Counted from the stretch's first letter, positions 32,745 to 44,849 are shown. The stretch: 64,000 nucleotides of DNA from Vanilla planifolia (GCA_023846275.1 CM043869.1:14851501-14915500), one strand, 5' to 3'. Program-made: numbers and translations. Notes: generated by a model from the letters alone, not told the origin.

Positions 32745-34289
32745 ATTTTTGGGAGTGTTCATCACCCCTGATGATGGCTTTTTTCATGTATCAACTCTAA
32801 TGTATAAAATGCATCTTCACTTTTATTGTCTAGTAACACTTGGTGCTCTACTTGTTCTCCACAATAAATACAAGCAATCAATAAAAATTAGTGATTATTT
32901 ATGAATTAAGAGACCAATTGTATGGATCCTATGATAGAAAAAATAAGTTTAAATACTTTGATCAATGAAGTTGTGCCAACCAAATATTGAAAAGTTTATA
33001 GTTAAATTTAGTTTAATAAATTGATTTTAAAGACTATTTTTCAATGCTTAGTCTTACAGCCTCATTCATTTTTTTAATAAAAGCATAGTCTATATTTCAA
33101 GAAACAATTATGCATAAAAAAACAATAAAATAACATAAAAAGACAATAATTCGTTTTAACAAAAAGATTTCCTCACATCACTTATAACTCAATAGAATAT
33201 GACTTTTTCGTGTTCTTGAGCGTTTTTAAGGTGAACTCAATTCATCTTTATTAAATAAATGCTGTCAAATAGAAATTAATATTTTCTCTCTCAAGAAGGT
33301 CTTTTTTTGGAAAAATTATTACTTATGTGTGAATATAGTTGTGATGCGAAGAACTTTTAATCAATTAATCTAATTTAAAGGCTCAAAAATTTGTTCCAAG
33401 TTCAATGTTCTAAAAGCTGAAAAAAAAAAAAGAGTTTCAAATTGATTCTGTCACAGGATTTTTGCTTATGTTTATAATTTAGATAATTTTTTTAACCCAT
33501 TTATTTTATTAGAAAGAACTCGATCAATATCAAACAAATTGTTTTTTAATCTCGTAATTGTTTAATGAATAATACACTTCAACGAGCAAAATTTAATTTC
33601 TGATAATTGTTGCAACTAAAAAAGAAGGAATCTTTAGAAGTTTTTGAATGAATGCTCTTTAAAAAATTGATTTATAGAATTAAAAATTTGTTTCAATTAA
33701 CATTAAATAAAAAGTCAGTTTTCAAATAAAGATTTTTGAAGAGTATTTCAAGTATTAAGAAAAATATTTTTTTAGTAAAGAAATACAAAATAATTGTGAC
33801 AAACAACAAACCCTATATATTATAAATAAAATTGACAAAAAGCTTGATCTAAATTATTAGTTGTTATTGTTAGACATTGTCTTCCTCATTGATTATACTG
33901 TCACCATTACTCCCTTAAGTTAAACAACTAATTGAAACCTATTACATGTTTCCTTTGGTACAAGATTTTTATCAACTGAATAAAAGAGTACAAAGGTCAT
34001 CGAAAATAAATTTATTGACAATAAAAAATTGTAACATAAATTCACATAACACTTGTTGTATCGATAAACACATCTGATCAATAATTGATGTTGAAAACTA
34101 ATAGTGTACGCTTAAAATTGAAAAGATAAAAAAAAAATGGAATTTAGTAATAAGTCTTTTTTGCTGGAAAAAGAATTGTATTTGTTTTCTTCAAATGAGT
34201 CCAAAAAAAACAATAATACAAGCTGATAAAAACGAAACATTTGTTGTGTTATGAAAAAATCTACGTATTACCGATTTACATTAATTACA
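32745..34289 (+). repeat. Array spacer repeat copy 2, right part, and 5' flank of relic D
   Basis: Continues the match to 28830-29570 and 46440-47390. From about 33400 it also matches 1-930, including the block before relic A. AT-rich, no gene. Confidence 0.65.
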
Positions 34290-35259
34290 GCCCAATCCTC
34301 GTCATCATGACCGTCCGGCTTCATCAAGTCAATGCTCTGTGCCAACCACCGCAGCCGGTCGGCTGCGGCAAGTCCACGCTCCTCGATGTGCTCGCCGGTA
34401 CCTATATCAATTATTTATAGTTGAACTTCAGCAATTTTTTTTTTTCCGGCCGTATGCTTTTCAAGGTTCTTTCTTTAAATTCAGATATTTTTTAAAAAAA
34501 CATTCTTAAAAAATAGCTTTAAAAATAATTAAATATTAAATAATACTATTTAAATGATTTTTAGCAATAAGTTGAGAGTTCTTGTTTATTGAACAAGCTT
34601 TTGGGGCACGATTGAAAATTATAACTAAGCAGGGGACGTCTACAAGAGACGGGTGGTTGGTGCTGGAGACGGGTGGCTGGTGCTGGTGCTCGTGTTGTAT
34701 GCTTGCGGGGTTGACGGGTGGTTGATGACGAGAAAGGAGACGGCGACGGTGGTGGCTGTCCAGAAGACTGCGACAAGTGATAGGTGCTGCTGGAGGCTGT
34801 TGAAGAGGGGTGGCTGGGAGTTGATGCTGGTGCTGGTACCGTAGGTTTGCGGTGCTGACGGGTGACTGGGGACGAGGAAAGGTGAGGGTGACGGTGGAGG
34901 GGACGGCAACGGTGGAGGAGACGGTGACGGTAACGGAAGGTTTCTGCTATTATTCAGTGCAGGGGATGGGGGTAACTGCGGCGGACGGCATGGGTTTGAA
35001 GGCCAGCGCGTGAATACAGGCACTAAGTGGATAACGGGCTGTGCTGGCGCGTGCTCCCTTGGTCACGTGCGAGCGCCGTTTTTGAACCAACCGGGGTGGA
35101 AGTCAACCGGGGTGGCCGACTGTTCCAAATTTGAACCACGTGGGAAGATCGTGAAGAGCTGGAACAGGTTAAAAGCGTCAGTGTAACTGCGGAGTAGGTT
35201 ATCGACTCGTCTTCCTGTATGGTATTGGGGTGCCTGCAGCCCTAAAGACGGAAATCATT

Positions 35260-37011
35260 ATGGTGGGAGCCAAGGTGAGAAGAAGCCACCGGAAATCCAA
35301 GATGTCCGTGAGCAAATCTCCGGATAGAGAGTATTATACAAGTGCAATAGTGGAAATGGAAGAGGGCACTGCGAAGACGATCGGCTGTGTCTCTGGTGCC
35401 CAGCCTGACGTCGAGGAGGGTGTTCCCTCCAGGCAGGAGATGGAGACAACACCTGAATGCACGGATTCGTCCTGGAGCCCCGCGGTGGGGGCAAACTCAG
35501 TAGAGGAGCGGGTATATTTAGACAAAGGGAAGGCAACGCTGGAGGAGACCTCTGATGATGGTATGAAAGAGGACGACGCCCTAGCAGGATTGGGGGATGA
35601 GCAGAGGAAGAGCCAGGAGACTATGGAACGTACTCGAAAGGAGGCTACTCATCTTTCGTCTCAGGATGCTGTCGGGGGGGTGGCGAGTAGCTCTCATACG
35701 CCGGTTGTGAACCAGACGACCCTAAGAATGAACTTTAGGGAGGCTTTACTCTCGAAAATTAGTGCTCCTAGCGAACGTGTAACGCCATTTGTTCGGCCGG
35801 CTACAATAGATGTAAAAGAAAGAGCGGCGGGCATACCGGACCAGGAAGAGAACGAAGATGTGATAATGTCGTCTGAAGCGTGCTACAGACACATTGAATA
35901 TCACAAATGCGACTTGATCGGCCGTGTTTATGGGAATCTCCCATTCTTTGTAATAGCAAGGGCCCTGCAGAGGCGTTGGGGACATTACAGGAACTTCAGA
36001 ATCCTGGACCTTAACTCTGGCTGTTTCGTTTTACACTTCGACTGCATGCAAGACAGAAATGAGGTATGGCTGGGTGGGCCGTGGCAAGTCGCCGGCCAAG
36101 CTATGGGACTGGACCTGTGGTCACACGAATTTCGCCCAGACGACATGACGGCAATGCGAGCACCGGTCTGGGTGCGCTTTCCCGGCCTTCCTCTCTTATA
36201 TTGGGATGTGGAAAATATATTAAGAATTGCAAAAGCAATCGGGGAGCCCATTCTGCTTGATGGCTGGACGGCCGACATGCAAAGGTCAAACTTCGCAAGA
36301 GTGTGCGTTCGCACTGATCTCTCCAAGCCCTTAAAGCCTGGTACTTGGCTAAGCGGGGAGTTTGGCCAAGCGTATCAGCCTTTCGAATATGAGGGGTTGT
36401 CTACGGTCTGCTTTAACTGTGGCCGGGTGGGACACCTTACTGGGCGTTGCACTATGCATGAGTCTCAGGCGGCTATGCAGGTTAACCCTACTGAGATGGA
36501 GGCGCGGGAGAAGGATGAAACAGCTATGGGCCATATTGAACCTACGGATAACAATATCTCGACAACTACTAGCAAGGAAGAAGCGGTTGCTGGTGGCAGT
36601 AAGGAGCCTGTGCACAGGTCGGTGACGGACGCGGTTAACACTCCATGCTGCGAACACAATAAAGCGATGGGCTATAAGGTCCAGAGGGAGCCAGAGCGCC
36701 ATGCACGTGGACTGGAGGAAAAGGCGAAGCTGGGGGGCCTTGGTCCATGGATGCTAGTCCTACCTCGACGTAAAAGACAAAGTGCAATTGCACGCTTTGG
36801 CAATGTACAGAAAATTGCTCCCAGGTTGGCCCAGCATCAAAGGGGAGAAACTGCCAGGGCGAGGAGTCTCTCCATGGCTCGTGGAAGGGACATGAGAAGA
36901 CGGGCTTGGTTCATAAAAGCAGGGGCAGATGTGGGGAAGAAGCCTAGGCGGGAGTTTGAATACATATCGGAGGATGGTATATGTAGGGATGATCGTTATA
37001 ATCGCAAGTAG
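35260..37011 (+). CDS. LINE 2 ORF1: RNA-binding protein with DUF4283 and zinc knuckle
   Basis: 583 codons. The ATG at 35260 (MVGAKVRRSHRKSK) matches the ORF1 start of LINE 1. A basic, low-complexity N-terminal part is followed by a DUF4283 domain (EVWLGGPWQVAGQAMGLDLW, FARVCVRTDLSKPLKPG) and a CCHC knuckle CFNCGRVGHLTGRC at residues 384-397. The C-terminal region is variable and basic. It is uninterrupted. Its role by family is binding of the element RNA. The domain core is much better conserved with LINE 1 than the two ends are. Confidence 0.92.
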   Translation: MVGAKVRRSHRKSKMSVSKSPDREYYTSAIVEMEEGTAKTIGCVSGAQPDVEEGVPSRQEMETTPECTDSSWSPAVGANSVEERVYLDKGKATLEETSDDGMKEDDALAGLGDEQRKSQETMERTRKEATHLSSQDAVGGVASSSHTPVVNQTTLRMNFREALLSKISAPSERVTPFVRPATIDVKERAAGIPDQEENEDVIMSSEACYRHIEYHKCDLIGRVYGNLPFFVIARALQRRWGHYRNFRILDLNSGCFVLHFDCMQDRNEVWLGGPWQVAGQAMGLDLWSHEFRPDDMTAMRAPVWVRFPGLPLLYWDVENILRIAKAIGEPILLDGWTADMQRSNFARVCVRTDLSKPLKPGTWLSGEFGQAYQPFEYEGLSTVCFNCGRVGHLTGRCTMHESQAAMQVNPTEMEAREKDETAMGHIEPTDNNISTTTSKEEAVAGGSKEPVHRSVTDAVNTPCCEHNKAMGYKVQREPERHARGLEEKAKLGGLGPWMLVLPRRKRQSAIARFGNVQKIAPRLAQHQRGETARARSLSMARGRDMRRRAWFIKAGADVGKKPRREFEYISEDGICRDDRYNRK

Positions 37012-37192
37012 TAGGAGGGGAACTCCTTGGCTGCGCTTCGTGGGGCGCAAGAGACCTGGGGCTGGACGTTGGCTGACTGCAGCTGACTCGTTAAGGGAGG
37101 TGGCAAACTGGCATTGTGTCACGAAGTTATCTACACGGATGCGGCTACTACGGCCTAACGCTGGCACGGGTGTAACAATACTCAACTGTTAG

Positions 37193-40100
37193 ATGACAGT
37201 AAGCGTTGTGTTTTGGAACATTAGGGGAGTCCGAGATAGGAAATCTAAGTGTTACTTACAAAGACTTGTTCGTGAGAATGGTGTTGCGGTGGTGGCTTTG
37301 GTGGAGACGAGAGCTCAATCCTTTGTGCGCAAAGATGCTGACTGGCTGCTTGGGAGGGAATGGAGTTTTGCAGTTCAGCCCTCAGCTGGGATGTCTGCAG
37401 GAATCATAATGCTGTGGAAGCGTTGGGTGGATATCACGATCAAGGTGTCATCACTCCATGTTGTTGCACTTGAGATCAGGCTCAGAGGCATGAAGAGTCT
37501 GGGATGCTGTGTGGTGTATGGCCCTAAGGAACACTCAAAGCGGTGTGAGGTTTGGGACTTAGTGAGGAGCGTGGCTTCTGGGGATGATCCTCTAATGGTG
37601 GCGGGTGATTTGAACATCGTAATGTCGCAGGAGGAGAAACGGGGCGGCAGAAAATTCAAATTTGGCAGAGAGCAAAGGGAGTTTGCGGATTTCATGCAAG
37701 AAATGCAGTTGGTGGACGTGGGTTTTTCTGGAAACATCTTCACATGGAGCAACGGGAAGCAGGGTCGTGCAAGAATTCTGGAGAGGCTTGACAGGGTGCT
37801 GCTCAACTCTGCGGGGTTGCAAGAGTTCCCGGAGTGCTCGGTCTCGCACCTCAGTCGCCTGGGTTCCGATCACTGCCCTTTGCTGGTCAAGTTGGGAAGC
37901 TGTCACCCACGGAGGAGCGCGGCAAGGCTACATTTTGAGAATGCTTGGTTGGATTTCCCACAGTCTATTGGGGTGGTGCACCATGCATGGGGCCACCGGG
38001 CTGGCGGAAACGATATGGAAAAGCTTTCAACAAAATTTCACCGCTCCCTTGTAGCTCTGCGGAGGTGGAGTAGAACAGAGGTGGGGAATCTTGTTGATAA
38101 CAATGTTGTGTTGGAGAGACGGATCAACAGTTTGCAAACGAAGGAATCGGAGGAAGGACTGAATGAGGAAGAGAACTCGTGTCTTGCACAGTTGATCTCC
38201 ACATTTCATCGTGGGTGTGCCCTTGAAGAGAAATGGTAGTGGCAGCGTGCGAAGCTTCACTGGGCGCAGCTGGGGGACCGCAATTCCAGATTCTTTCATG
38301 CGGCTGCGTCTGCTCGATGGCGTAAGAATCGCATTACTCTGCTCAAAGATGTGGATGGTAGAGTAGTGGATTCACCTGAGAGTATTAATGCCGTCATGTT
38401 GGCCTTTTTTGAGGACAAGTGGCATTGTGAGGATCGTCAGCTTCCGCCGTTGAACGTAGCACTGCATGCCGCTGTGAGCGGCGACATGGCGGAACAGCTG
38501 TGCTGCAAGGTTACGGAATTGGAGGTCATCAACGCCATCCGAGGTATTAGTAAAAACAGAGCTCCGGGTAATGATGGGATTTCGGCTGAGTTCATACATG
38601 GCTTCTGGGAAATCACTCGCAAAGACATCACCAATGCGGTACTGGCCTTCTTCGAAACGAAGCGGATGCCGAAGGAATGGAAGGAGACGTTGGTGGTCCT
38701 TATCCCTAAGCGACAAGGTGCATGCACGCCGGAGCACTTCCGCCCCATTAGCCTTTGTAACACAATTTACAAGGTGGTGGCGCGCATCCTTGTGAACAGA
38801 CTCAAACCATGGCTGCATATCCTTATCTCGCGCGAGCAGGGAGCTTTCGTCCCAGGCAGAAGCATCTCTGATAACATTTTTCTTGCGCAGGAGATGGCCT
38901 CTCGCATGCACTCCTGCACCTCCAAATCTGGGCTTATGGCGATCAAACTGGATATGGCGCAAGCTTACGACTGTGTGAGATGGGATTACCTGTTCGGGAT
39001 CATGAAATGCATGGGGTTCCCTCCGCTATGGTGTGAGTGGATCGCAGCCTGTATATTATCACCAAGCTTCGGGGTGCTTGTTAATGGCGTTCGGCTTCCA
39101 TGGGTTGAGGCGCAGAGGGGACTCAGACAGGGTTGCCCACTCTCGCCATATTTGTACGTTGTTGCGACGGAATATTTCTCAGCGTTGGTGCATGATTATG
39201 AGACAAAACAGTTGCTTGGATTTAGGCCAGGGCAGCATGCACCGCGGCTTTCGCATCTGCTTTATGCAGATGATATCCTCTTATATGCGGAGGCTACGTG
39301 CAGGGCAGCGAGCGCGGTGTGTAATGTTATGGAGGAATTCAGCGAGGCTGCGGGTCTCCAAGTCAACCTTTCTAAGTCCAAGGTCTTCTTTAGCAGGAAG
39401 AGCAGCAGGAAACAGACCAAGCTATTGGAGGAGAAGCTTAGCATCGCACGTGGTTCCTCCCTTATATACTTGGGGGTGCCGATTGCGGCACGACGGCTCA
39501 AGAGGAAGGATTTTGATTTCCTAATTCAGAAACTTGAGGCCTGCATTGCTTGTTGGCGGATACAGCCTTTGTCTCTCGCTGGTAGAGCTACGTTGGCCAC
39601 CTCTGTCCTTAACGCTATTCCGAGCTATATTCTCAGCCACTGCGCCGTGCCCATGGGGGTCGTTGATGAGATTGAAAAGAGAGTGAGGAGTTTCCTGTGG
39701 TGTGGGGTGAGCAACATGAAGTCGATGCACTATGCGTCCTGGCATCAAGTTACACTGCCGAAGGACGCTGGTGGCCTTGGCCTTCGGGATTTTCGAATTT
39801 GGCAGCGCGTCCTGCTTATGAAGCAATGTAGACGCCTGTTGAGCCGTGAGGACAGCCCTTGGGTGGACGTCATGAGGCGGAAGTATAACGTGATGCACAC
39901 CGTTTTGAGGATTCCTTGGAATGCTTCGCATGCATGCAAGTTGGTTCTGAACGCAATGTCGACTGCTGTAGCAAGGTTTGTATGGAGAATCGGCGATGGG
40001 AAGAAGGCCAGGTTTGAGGAAGATAATTGGCTCGGCTTCCTCCCGCTCTGTAGCTGGCCTACGTTTATTAACATGGCGACGACCTGGCCGGCTAGTGTGG

Positions 40101-40903
40101 CTGAGTGTATCTCCGCGACGGGGGATTGGGATGTGACCAGGATTCGTGAGTGGGCGGGAGCACCTCTGCTTGATAGGGTGCTGCATTTGCCCAGGGCTCG
40201 ATCATCTGAGCAGGATATTCTCGTTCAAGTGCATACGGAGAAGCAGGCAGTTGATAATGGAAGGTTATATCGGGACTTAAAAGGATGTGCTGACGATGGC
40301 CTTAGTTGGAAGAAGAGTCGGAGTTCTGAACAGTTGAGGGGCATATGGAAGCTGAAAACGTTGCCAAGGGTGCGTATGTTCTTGTGGCGTGTTGTTGAGG
40401 ATCATCTTCCCACGGAGGCTTGGCTTGCTAGGAGGGGAATGGCGGTAACCAACCGGTGTACCTGGGGCTGCGCGGCTGCGGAGACGACACAGCATGTATT
40501 TTGGGTTTGCCCGCAAGCTCAAATTTTCTGGACGGACCTGCATGCACGCGACACGATTTCCGCGGTGCTGAAGTATCGGACTGCACATGCCGGGTTGACT
40601 TTCGTTGACCGGCTTATGGAGCTCGTTGCCTCTCCGGCGGCAAGGCGATGGGATGTTGCCGATCACGCCGCTTTATTGGCAACTTGCATGTATTATATTT
40701 GGGAAAGACGGAACTCACGACGGCATAATGGCCATGTCGGAATTCCCAGTTTTTTGATGCAAAACGCGAGGCTGGAGACCGTCGCAGCTGCAAAGCATAG
40801 TAGACTTTACCCATCCATGTCCAGCGGGAACCCTTGCAGTTCTTCGGAAGTGTCAGTAACCCATAGTTGGGTCCCCCCCCCCCCACTGGATGGATTAAAG
40901 TAA
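37193..40903 (+). pseudogene. LINE 2 ORF2: endonuclease and reverse transcriptase with one stop
   Basis: Same length as ORF2 of LINE 1 (1236 positions), starting MTVSVVFWNIRG. The endonuclease words are GDLNIVMSQEE and SDHCPL. A single in-frame TAG at 38237-38239 (codon 349) replaces the middle tryptophan of the EEKWWWQRAKLHW word found in LINE 1, between endonuclease and RT. After it the frame stays open. RT has FRPISLCNTIYK, KLDMAQAYD, GLRQGCPLSPYLY and YADD at 691-694, and a zf-RVT region follows (LPRVRMFLWR). It ends VTHSWVPPPPLDGLK. Unless the stop is suppressed the RT is not made, so the copy is probably inactive. Confidence 0.92.
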
Positions 40904-41358
40904 ACTGTGACGCTGCATGTGGCGAGGTCTCTGCTGGTCTTGGGATTGTGGTGCGGGACTCATTGGGCATACCTTTATTGGCGCTGGGCAAGGGGTTTGT
41001 CTCGCAGGCCTATGAGGCCATGGAGGTTCAGGCTATGATGGAGGCTCTCAAGTTGTTGGAAGGTTCCTTGGCCCAATACCGTGCTGTGGAGATACAGACG
41101 GATTCGATGTTGGCGTTGCTTGAGGTTAGGAAGACTGTTGCTAACCCAACTGAGGTTGAACCTTTTGCTGTGGCCATCGCACATGCTAGAAGTTTGGATG
41201 CCCTTCGTATCACTCACATCTATAGGGAGGGGAATGTGCCTGCTGACTGGGTGGCACGTGATGCTCGTTGCCATGACTTTGTTTGGAAGAGGGGTATGCC
41301 TTTGCCTAAGCCCCTCGCTAAATTACTGCTGAAAGATTTTCTTTTTGACCCCCCGTGA
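40867..41358 (+). CDS. LINE 2 RNase H domain in the -1 frame, overlapping ORF2
   Basis: The frame opens right after a TAG (40864-40866) and runs 163 codons to the stop at 41358. There is no ATG at its beginning (TTG instead). Words: TGWIKVNCDAACG, EAMEVQAMMEALKLL, VEIQTDSML and NVPADWVARDA, so the acidic RNase H residues are present. It overlaps the last 37 nt of ORF2 across a C12 run. Both the frame relation (-1) and the layout match LINE 1. Lack of a start codon suggests it is expressed, if at all, as a frameshift product with RT. Confidence 0.85.
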   Translation: MGPPPPTGWIKVNCDAACGEVSAGLGIVVRDSLGIPLLALGKGFVSQAYEAMEVQAMMEALKLLEGSLAQYRAVEIQTDSMLALLEVRKTVANPTEVEPFAVAIAHARSLDALRITHIYREGNVPADWVARDARCHDFVWKRGMPLPKPLAKLLLKDFLFDPP

Positions 41359-41404
41359 GGGTCTTTATCTGTAGTATTTTGTAAGGCTTATGCCTCTTTT
41401 GAAT

Positions 41405-41405
<1 letters not shown>

Positions 41406-41445
<40 letters not shown>
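41406..41445 (+). repeat. A40 tail of LINE 2
   Basis: Uninterrupted run of 40 A directly after 'tcttttgaatc', the 3' end of the element. LINE 1 ends in the same way after 'ccttttgaatatc'. Confidence 0.95.
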
Positions 41446-41446
<1 letters not shown>

Positions 41447-43090
41447 AGTTGTGCATCAAGGAGCCGTAGGAGCAAACAGCAGAGAAAATATTCAAATATT
41501 ATATTACTAAACAAATGAGAGTGTGCAATTAATGTTTTCTTAGGGTGAACTTAACGATATATGTATTTTAAACCACCTTCTACTAGAAAGTCTTGCATGT
41601 CAAATTGGGTAAAGTTATAAGTTACTAATTTTTTTGAATATATTATATTGTGTGTTTGTGAATTGCAAACTTTTATGATTTTTTCAATGTTAAATATGTA
41701 AATTTATTATTTACAATCTAGAGAAATCTTTTTTAAAGATATTCTTTATATATTTTAAAACAAAAAATTCATTCATAGAAATAAATTTATCTTTATGTTA
41801 GGAATTTTATTTGTATAAATATTTTTTTATTATATTCATAAGAAAATAATTCTGTCTATATTTGATTTACTTAAAACTCTTTTTTTTTTAACTTCTTTTT
41901 GGATGTCTTAAAGTTTACAATTATTTTACAACTACTATCGTATATATATATATAAAGAGAGAGAGATGGTAATTAATAAAGTATTTTATTTTGAAAATTC
42001 TAATACATGCATATAAGTTAATATTAATTTAATTTGATAATTTTTTTAAAATTTTAAATTTAAATATTATAAGTATTTTATTATGATTTATTTTGACTAA
42101 TATTTTATGTAGAGATTTTATTAAAATTATATTACATTGTTTGAATTTTTTTATCAAAAAAATTAAAAATATATTTAAATCATTAAAAGGTGATTTAGAC
42201 TTTAAAAAATAATTATTATAAAAATTGAAAGTTATCTTATTGATATCTATGATAGATTTCATTATATCAATTGTTTAAGTTTGACAAAGTTTGAGCAAAA
42301 TTTAATAAAATAAACTTATTTTTATGTCAATCTTATTTTTAATCTTATCCTTATATTAGATTTATAATAGAGGAAGTCAATCCATATGTGCCAAGCAAGT
42401 TTTAAATTAATTATTTAAACATTTGTTTTCAAGCTTTATTTTAAAAAATATTCTTTACAAAAATGTTATTTTAATTTACATAAACTCATTTTTAACTTCT
42501 TCTTAAATATTTTTTTTAGTTTATAAAACTTTTGTAAATAAAATCTTTTAGACATATGCAAGTGATAATTAATGAATATATTCATCTAAAAAATCTATTA
42601 AGTAAATATAAGTTAATAATTATTTAACTAAAAAACTTCTAATTTTCTACATTTAAATATAATAAATGTTTTATCCAAAGAATATCAAAATTTATTAAAC
42701 ATTTTTTATAATTTTTATTTATTATCTCTTCTATAGAATTCTTTTTTAAAAATCATTTTAATAAAAAAGATTATGACCATCTTTATATAAATTAATAATA
42801 AATTATATTTTCTCAATCATATTTTGAATATTTGAGTAAAATAAATTTATGAAATAATTAATTACCTATAAAATTGATTTACTTATTATAATGTTTATAC
42901 AAATAGTTTTTATGAGAAATTAAAAAATTTGAAAGTCATTTTTTCATCCAAAATTATATAGGAATATAGTATTAATAGAAATTTATTAAATTAAATGTAT
43001 ACATAAAAAATAATATTTGGGTTTTATTATAATAATAAAATAAATATGATAAAGAATTTTTTTTCTATTTTTTATGAAAATTGATTATAG
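41446..43090 (+). other. Intron 1 of relic D, right part
   Basis: AT-rich. Its first half aligns with 1230-1600 and 47391-48200, and its last part with the end of intron 1 in the other copies (about 51590-52020). It contains a short TA/GA repeat at 41940-41966. No gene. Confidence 0.6.
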
Positions 43091-43240
43091 GATGATTGAT
43101 ATTAAATCTCTACCAAACTGGAGAAATATTTATCAATGATTCGAAGTAGAAACCTTAACTTAGTGATGATGAGATACTTCACTCCTATGTATCATAGGTA
43201 TTTAGAAATGTGACTGACATTATGAGTATCACATTATTTA

Positions 43241-43990
43241 TTAGCATAAGATTTTTTCATTAGCTAGAATGACTTAATGATGATGAACGATTCTACTCTT
43301 TAATGTCGTAATACTTTGAGATGGGGTCATGATATTTTAAAGTATTAGAACTTATAATGATGAGATAACATAAGGTCCTTAGGTTTTAAGACATAGGTCA
43401 TAAAAAAATTAATTCCTAGAAGATAATGAATATGTAGAAGAAAAATAAATGAAAAAGAAAATTGAAGAAGAGAAATAAATATAAAAATGAAAGAAGAGTA
43501 AAATAAAAAATATTATATGCTTATGATGAGCTGGATATATATATGTATATAGTCATATATATTATTATATTATTATTTATATAAATTATAGTGTATTCTT
43601 TTATTTACTATTTTATTAGCGTAAGATATTTTCATTAGCTAGAATGACTTAATGATGATGAACGATTCTACTCTTTAATGTCGTAATACTTTGAGATGGG
43701 GTCATGATATTTTAAAGTATTATAACTTATAATGATGAGATAATACAAGATCCTTAGGTTTTAAGACATAGGTCATAAAAAAAATTAATTCCTAGAAGAT
43801 AATGAATATGTAGAAGGAAAATAAATAAAAAAGAAAATTGAAGAAAAGAAAAAAATATTAAAATGAAAGAAGAGTAAAATAAAAAAATATTATATGCTTA
43901 TGATGAGCTGGATATATATGTATATAGTCATATATATATATTACATTATTATTTATATAAATTATAATGTATTCTTTTATTTACTATTTA
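43241..43990 (+). repeat. Two tandem units of about 375 bp
   Basis: Unit 1 is about 43241-43615 and unit 2 about 43616-43990. The start of each unit is 'ttagc(a/g)taagat' and the end is 'attcttttatttactatttt/a'. The units differ at few positions and by short A/TA length changes, so the duplication is recent. Non-coding. Confidence 0.85.
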
Positions 43991-44849
43991 CCTTATTTTT
44001 TAATTTTTTTATTTGTTATTTATACTATTTTATTACATGTATCTAGAGGTTTACTTATTAAGCATAGTATGTTTATTTTTTACTTGTATTATAAGATATG
44101 TCAATAATACCCAATGAGTTAGGTCCTTAAATGATAATTCAAGACCTAAGAGCTAATAGATTAATGCATATGATATGTTTGATGACTATTATATATAAGT
44201 AAGTGTATATCTATACTTTATTTTAGATTTTTGCATCAGTACAAGTTTTAGATGTTTATGTAATATGAAAATTATTTTTATTATGCATTGATATCTTTTT
44301 ATGAGATATTTCAGACTATTGTAGGTTGTTATGTTACTCTGACTCATTTCATAATATGAGCTATAATTAACTTTATAGAATCATATTAGAATAAATTTCA
44401 TCGAATGATATTGATTGATGTTGGATGTGACGTGACAACAAGTGTGATGAAAAGTTAATAAAATATAAAAAAATGATTATAATAACCAAAACTAGGGAAT
44501 TATGAGAATCCCAAAACATGAGTCATAATTGTATTTGTTCATTTGTGTTGAATATATAAGAACCTAGAAGCTCAAAATGTAATATAAAGCTTATTATGTA
44601 AAGCTCCTTGATGCAAAAGATAACACAATAAAGTCTTATACATGTTGTACAAAAGATTACATTATTGGGAATTTAAGGGGAAAGTCACATCTTATGCTTT
44701 GTATTATTCCATAGGTCTATTTGATTCATTGATCATGAGATAAATACAAGCAAGAGATGAACCTTAATTGTTATTTATGAATTAACTTGCTAATTGTTTT
44801 GATCTCATGATAGAAAAACATAATTTGATTTTTGATCAATGAAGTTGTG
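43991..44849. other. AT-rich spacer, nothing recognised
   Basis: No open frame, repeat or RNA gene that I can support. The end (44740-44849) begins to resemble the array spacer ('gaccttaattgttatttatgaatta', 'caatgaagttgtgtcaacca'). Confidence 0.4.

Larger units (their letters stand above)
34644..41445 (+). mobile_element. LINE 2: nearly full-length plant L1 retrotransposon
   Basis: 6.8-kb non-LTR element in intron 1 of relic D, on the same strand. A GC-rich 5' leader (34644-35259) is followed by ORF1 (35260-37011), a 181-bp spacer, ORF2 (37193-40903, with one in-frame TAG), RNase H in the -1 frame (40867-41358), and an A tail of 40 (41406-41445). The empty site in relic A (about 1213-1246) shows that the flanks 'gacgtctac' and 'cagttgtgc' were about six bases apart. 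No target duplication is seen, so insertion was probably accompanied by a small loss at the target. The long A tail suggests a recent event. It has the same layout as LINE 1, but the sequence is clearly diverged. Confidence 0.93.
34290..43165 (+). pseudogene. ABCG relic D: scraps of exons 1 and 2 around LINE 2
   Basis: The exon 1 scrap (34290-34397) has two partial, imperfect copies of the Walker A segment joined together (words 'gtccggcttcatcaagtcaa' and 'gtcggctgcggcaagtccac') and ends with the donor gt at 34398. Intron 1 runs from there and is interrupted by LINE 2 (34644-41445). An exon 2 relic is recognisable at 43091-43165 after an AG: it reads roughly as L-I-L-N-L-Y-Q-T-G-E-I-F-I-N-D, compared with [15 protein letters not shown] in the whole gene, with a TGA at its second codon. 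Most of its changes turn C/G into T/A. Exons 3-8 are not found. This is an old relic. Confidence 0.65.
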
